Positions 58,941-64,000 of a stretch of 64,000 bases of DNA are shown in pieces. The stretch is from positions 11,594,001 to 11,658,000 of the forward strand of contig OY292279.1 of the NCBI GenBank assembly GCA_958496175.1, written 5' to 3'. Each line of letters starts with the position of its first letter. Position 1 is the first letter of the stretch. The notes beneath the pieces were generated by a model, which worked only from the letters and a program-made list of their open reading frames with translations, searched no databases and was not told the DNA's origin. The stretch is from Sisyra terminalis (taxonomy: Eukaryota; Arthropoda; Insecta; Neuroptera; Sisyridae). The translations under genes and the position numbers were made by a program.

Positions 58941-61282
58941 AAATTTATTTTCAATTATTTTAACAACATTTAAAGAAAATTAGAGGGTATACGTTGAAAA
59001 AAGTAGTTTTTGTAACGACTGCTTCTAAAGTTGAACTTTCGTGCGTTGTGTGGCGGGGGTAAAGAGCCGTTTTCTCATCGTGGTGGCAAGCGTGCGCGAA
59101 AGTAGAGAAACCGTGCGCAAAAGTAAATAACAGTGCGAAAAATTAAAATAAATTGATATAAAGTTATCATAAGAACTTGATCTAAAATAGAAATTTAACT
59201 TAGAAAGCAAAACGATTATTTACATAAAAATTCAATAATTATGTAGCTTTATACTTTCCATATCCAATTTTACACAAAGGTGTAGGGAAGAATAATTTCT
59301 TCAGTTTCTTTAGATTTAGTTTTAGATTTAAGAGTCGAAACAAATTTTGTTAGAGATATATTTATATCTGATTCAAAAATTATAAATAAAAATGATACCA
59401 AAAAAAAAAAATATAGCTGTATGTAATCTACAAAATAAAAATATGTTTTTGGTAAAAAAAATTTTATCTACAAAAGACTTTTGGCACTTAATGGTCAATT
59501 TTACCCAAATATAAAGCTCTGATGTTATATTATTTTAATTGAAATTTTAATAAAAACATCATTTTTGTGGCAAAAATTTAGATTTTTATTTTATTTTAAA
59601 AGCTTCTAACAATTATCTGACTCAAAAATGATGTCCATTTTTTAATAGCATTACACAAAAATCTAATGTTTTAATAAGAACATACCTTATACAAATTTGT
59701 TTCAATCGAAAATATTGACATTGGTAATTTAACTTCCCAAAAAATAAAAATTTTAAAAACATATATCTTCCATAATATTCAAGAATAATTTTAGATTAAC
59801 TTCAAGAACTATACAAATGAATTCATTTGATAAGTTGGAAAATAATATTTCATTCTGGATGGAAAAATGCTAAAGAATAATGAGACAGTTTTTTTTAAAT
59901 ATTCTTTTATGTAAAATATACTTATACTAAGAAGACGAAGAATAATTGGTTCGGTTAGATTGTCAAGAATAAAAGTTACTATTTCCCGTATTTAAAACTG
60001 AACTTAATTTGACGCCTTGAGCTTTGAGCTTTTTTGTTATTTTATAATTTTGTTGATGATTAAATAACATTTGAAACTTTCAATACAAAAGGTAATTTTA
60101 TATTATTTAACGTTGAACTTTCGTTAAAAATTATTATTGAATAGAAAATTAAATTTCTGCCTAAGGTTAGTTAGTTGATTACAATGGATTCTTAAGAAAA
60201 TATATAATTTGAATTATTGATAATATTTATGTCGTTTGGATTAAGATATGTATTGTGTTGTAGGGAAAATATGAGATTCTTTGGTGCGAAGTATTATATT
60301 CTTGAAGATGTCGTTTTTATTTCGGAATATAGTCAATTTAAATGTCTATGTGTAGTATTGTGTAAATGGGTGTGATCCTGCCGCGGGGGTCAGACGCGGA
60401 AGGACGCCTCGGATCTGGATTTAGAACGGCATTAAACTCAATTCTATTACAATCCTGAATCAGACACGATATGAAATATTCGATTTAAATTCGTTTCCTA
60501 TTTCCATATCGGCAGCTCGATGTCGTTTCGTTTCATCTCGTTTGATTCGTTCATCGTTATTCTTAAGAAAATTGTGCCTGACTTCTTTTTCTTCTATTTT
60601 CCCTGAAAATCTCCAATTCTTGCAAAAAATTTAAATTTAGACCAAGAAAAGGACTCATTTTATTTGCATCGTTTCCCACCCCCATCAACCCCTATTCCTG
60701 TCCCCAAATCCACTCATTTGTCAACCGATGTGTATTTTTCCAATTTCTCGCTTTCAAAACGAAAATCTTGCAATTTTTTGTCAAAGATCTACAAAAAAAA
60801 GAAAGATATAAACTTGGCACAGCTAAGGGAAACGAAATGAAACATTTGCTACTGGTTCACCTCTAAATAAACCACCTGTGACACAAAAGACTTAGACAAA
60901 TGTCAAACATTATGTAGGTCCGTTCGATACAATATTTCCTTCATTTCTCATTTCAAAACGTTTGAACCAAATACAATATAAATCCATTCGAATAAATTAC
61001 TTTATCGAGGTATTAAACGACTAAAAAGGAAAAAAAACTTAAATGCTTTTTCTGCTGTATCACCTGCTTCATACAATATGAAAAATGAACATTTCTTCTT
61101 GGTAGTTGAAAAAAAAAATATAGAACAACAGTAAAAGTTAATAATCTATCAAATCACCTGATAGAATTTTAACATTATACTGAAATATAAAGTAGCTTTT
61201 ACTCTACATAATATTAAAACAATTGCTACTTTCTATTATTTCCATAATTACTATCTTATAAATAGCTATAGAAAATTCATAC
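58941..61282. other. AT-rich stretch with one GC-rich islet
   Basis: At about 60375-60425 a short GC-rich islet (CCTGCCGCGGGGGTCAGACG) stands out. It could be a small exon or element piece; no frame or splice sites support either. CGTGCGC repeats occur near 59090-59135. Otherwise nothing. Confidence 0.35.
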
Positions 61283-61286
61283 TTAA

Positions 61287-62017
61287 GGGTGGATCACCGT
61301 CAGAACGTAAAAAAAAATTACTTTTTAAAACTGCTGCCATTTTTTTTTTAGAAATATTAAAAAACGGTCTTCGGCATGTAAAAGTTGAAGTTTTGAACTA
61401 TTTTTTTTTATTTGTCCCGATATGTCCCCCCTACCCCCTTTTACAGCGCTTTGAAAAAGGGTAGTAAGAAATGAGGAGGCAAACGGGAGACAAGTTTTCT
61501 CGGAAATCGGAAGTTGGATAATGATTTTCCAAAGAATGTAGGTTTTGGTAATGCATCTTCTTGGTACTGAACCTCAAAAATTCGAAAAAAGTTGAAAATT
61601 CACAAAATGGTGCGACTTTGAAAAAAAAGTTAAAAAAAACGACCTTTTTTTGAACCTATCCCCCTCTCCCACTTTGTGGGGGGAGGTTTGGCCAATTTCA
61701 GAAGTTCAGTACCAAGAAGACGTGTTGAACTATAACACTCTCCAGTTTCAAGTCAATCCGTCGGATAGTTTCTGAGAAATCTTGTCTCCCAGTTTTATAA
61801 AGTTGATTTCGAGAAAAACGCATTTAAAGTTTTTTAAGATATTTTTTTATGTTATTATCAATTTATTCAATTTTTATGTATATATGTATATATAGGTCTA
61901 TAACTCGAAATATTTCGAATATCGACAAATCCTTTTAACACGTTATTCTTAAATGTTATAAGAAGACATTTATGAAAAAAAAATCTACAAACTTTTTTTT
62001 CTGATGGTGATCCACCC
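61287..62017 (-). mobile_element. TTAA-target foldback element, copy 3
   Basis: GGGTGGATCACCGTCAG to CTGATGGTGATCCACCC with TTAA at 61283-61286 and 62018-62021. Its interior is inverted relative to copies 1 and 2 (AACTGCTGCC lies at its left end). A short TATATGTATATATAGG stretch near 61875 is private to this copy. Confidence 0.87.
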
Positions 62018-62500
62018 TTAAATTTTACTATTAAACACTATGAGATTGAAAAACGTAGTTGCAAAAATTTATAAATCATTTAAAGCTCATTTTTTTTCCA
62101 CACAGATATATTTTTACTACTTCATTGTTAAATTCTTTAAGAACATTTTGTTCCCATGGCTTAAGATTATTTTTCCCAAATTTAAGTATATAGAAATATT
62201 TCACCCACCTTATCTTAATGAAAAAATAATGTATATATCAGTTTCTTTTATATAAAATTAAATTTCAAGTTTTCTCATTTACATCAAAAGAATTATACAT
62301 TATTAAAACGTGACACTTTTGTTTGATATTTTGTCATTAATTCATTCGAAATTTCATTTTCGTCAAAACTTTTTAAATTACCCAAAATGAAGTGTTCGAA
62401 ACTCATAGAACGATAAAGAGCTGAGCTTTTACTTGAGTTGGAGAAATTTTATGGATATCGAAGTCGTGCCCCCATTCCCCGTCGATCTCGGGATACATTG

Positions 62501-62986
62501 ATGAAAGGAAATAAAGATAAATACAATATATATTACGTATACATAGATATATATAAATGTATAAAGTTCTCGGTGAGCTGGGCGAGACGGTGGTGGAAAA
62601 TGTGGACGGAAAATGAGCGCGTCGCATCCCCAGCTGTTGTCTTTTATAATATTTTCCCCAAGCTGACTTTTCCCGTAAGAAGAGAGAAAAAATACTGCTT
62701 ACACGAATGTTTTGAGTTTGGTATTTTAAATGAAAATTCTATTTTCCCATCTGTCCCGCGTTTTCTTTCCTTGTCTAACGTCCCGTTTCTCAACGGCAGT
62801 GCCCGTCTATTTTTGTTGTATCAATTGTATTGTTCTTGTTATAATATTCCAATAAAATATTCAATATTTGGACAAACGTACTTACAGACATTGGTCCTGA
62901 GGCGTTCATTTAATTCTAACGTTTCGCCATTATTTTCTACTTCTATTGTTCCGAACGTGCAGGGGGAAAATATGAGTTATTTATGA
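62501..62986 (+). CDS. Unrecognised ORF, doubtful
   Basis: From the first ATG (62501) the frame has about 160 codons and ends in TGA; upstream in-frame codons are open from 62438 without ATG. The composition is rich in Y, F, S and N, and no domain, signal peptide or repeat is recognisable. The stretch is less AT-rich than its surroundings. There is no promoter, splice or homology evidence. It could be a chance frame in single-copy DNA. Confidence 0.15.
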   Translation: MKGNKDKYNIYYVYIDIYKCIKFSVSWARRWWKMWTENERVASPAVVFYNIFPKLTFPVRREKKYCLHECFEFGILNENSIFPSVPRFLSLSNVPFLNGSARLFLLYQLYCSCYNIPIKYSIFGQTYLQTLVLRRSFNSNVSPLFSTSIVPNVQGENMSYL

Positions 62987-64000
62987 TCGACAATAATCGT
63001 AAAAAAAAAACTAGAAACAAAACCCAGAAACAATATGAGCAGATTTTTAATTGGCTACTGTTATGCTTAGCGAAGCTTTTACCTATTCCGTGATCTCATA
63101 ATTCAAGGAGCAACAAAAATAATGATATACAACCCTTTTTTTTTGTATCTCGACTTCTTCTATTGTGTGTTAATTTTCTTCGTATACTTTTTATTTCTAA
63201 TTAAGCAGAGAAAGTTTATAAAGCTCCGAAGAATAAGGTGGTTTGGTTAACGGAGATTTTAAGTGAAAAATAAAAGACGAGACAACGTTGTTGAACTATC
63301 ATTAAACTGTGTATTATAATAAATTATAACGAGAAAACTTTCTTCGTTAACACAAGTTCATTTGATTGGAAAAATTATACATTTCATTGGATATAAATTT
63401 CAAAATTTCAAGAAAAATATTTACGATAGAAATGGCGAGATGCAAAGTTTGTTTTAAGAATTATCGTCGGTAAAACTATGTGAAAGTTTTATGAACCAAA
63501 TGGCTTTTTTTTTTTGGTGCAGATATTAATGAAATTTTTATCGATATTACAAAAACCGGAAAAATAATAATCGTTTCCCACACACATATGCGTTTATTTA
63601 ACGTAAAAGAAATCCTCAGGGGTGACAAAAACGGGTGACAAATTCTTTTTTATGGTGGGAACCATACTTATTATATTAACTACCCTTAGGTCGTCGTAGA
63701 CCAGAAACCAGAAATTTTATGATGCAGTGTCGCGGATACTAACCGGAATTAGACGATAATAAGGATAATATTATTATTACTACTTGGCTCATACAAAGTA
63801 TAACATTATTATGATTACGTCTAAATAATAAAACGTTCATATAAAAATGAGCTATAAAATCAGGGGTTGAAATTAGGCGAGAAAGAGACAATTTCTCATT
63901 ATTAAATCTTTTGTTGTATGATATCTCATAAAAATGTATTTGGAAAATCCATTGTTTTCCAAGCAAAAATTATTGAATTATAGTTAAATTGGAAAGAATT
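62987..64000. other. AT-rich stretch to window end
   Basis: No supported feature. Confidence 0.4.

Noticed and set aside
62438..62986. 182-codon protein-coding gene
   Set aside because: No ATG at the frame start and no recognisable domain. Kept only as a doubtful ORF from 62501.

Overview
This window looks like non-coding DNA from an insect genome. It is very AT-rich, has no long intact reading frame, and is packed with old transposon remains: Jockey-group and RTE-like LINE fragments, a Penelope-like element, a mariner fragment, hAT-like and TTAA- or TWA-target DNA elements, and a tRNA-derived SINE. A beetle would fit this mix, but that is inference. I find no complete host gene. The best host-exon candidate is a short ORF at 37606-37820 behind a good 3' splice-site-like sequence.

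Layout. 1-10.8 kb: two copies of a palindromic retroposed element (826-1098, 4725-5021) and a 2 kb degenerate repeat field with RTE-like coding traces and a palindromic minisatellite. 10.8-19.9 kb: LINE remnant, a hAT-like MITE, a TTAA foldback, a mariner fragment fused to a hammerhead-bearing foldback, a 1.07 kb hAT-like foldback, and a Jockey remnant. 20-32 kb: an error-free 212-bp-arm palindrome, palindromic retroelement copies 3 and 4, two TWA-target foldbacks, two Jockey remnants, a SINE, an RTE-like remnant and a Penelope GIY-YIG remnant. 32-46 kb: a ~127-bp tandem repeat, the deleted palindromic copy 5, a 1 kb palindrome whose loop matches a nearby ORF, more hAT-like foldbacks, SINE pieces and a Jockey remnant with internal tandem duplication. 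46.9-49.8 kb: a hAT-like element carrying a nested hammerhead palindrome and two nested foldbacks. 50-64 kb: a SINE, another foldback, a 122-bp TA microsatellite, two TTAA foldbacks and a decayed transposon ORF.

Main candidate for something new. Five insertions of one family (826, 4725, 21885, 28801, 33972-34091 reversed) are nearly complete palindromes followed by a short unpaired 3' tail. They have a fixed 3' end, ragged 5' ends and 10-12 bp target-site duplications, which is the signature of target-primed reverse transcription rather than of a DNA transposase. Where the arms are complete they carry a hammerhead-ribozyme-like motif (CUGANGA, a 5-bp stem II, then GAAAC) in opposite orientations. 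Two unrelated palindromes (around 16.25 kb and 47.16-47.53 kb) carry the same fold with different but compensating stem sequences, and the second has the same overall architecture (palindrome, ~33-nt tail, 12-bp duplication). I read these as non-autonomous, retroposed, rod-shaped ribozyme RNAs, possibly driven by a Penelope-like element such as the one at 31.7-32.2 kb.

A second theme is the number of foldback DNA elements. Roughly a fifth of the window lies in long inverted repeats, and four families (A to D below) share the same ordered internal motifs although their termini differ. Identifications rest on reading and hand translation only; no database search was run.
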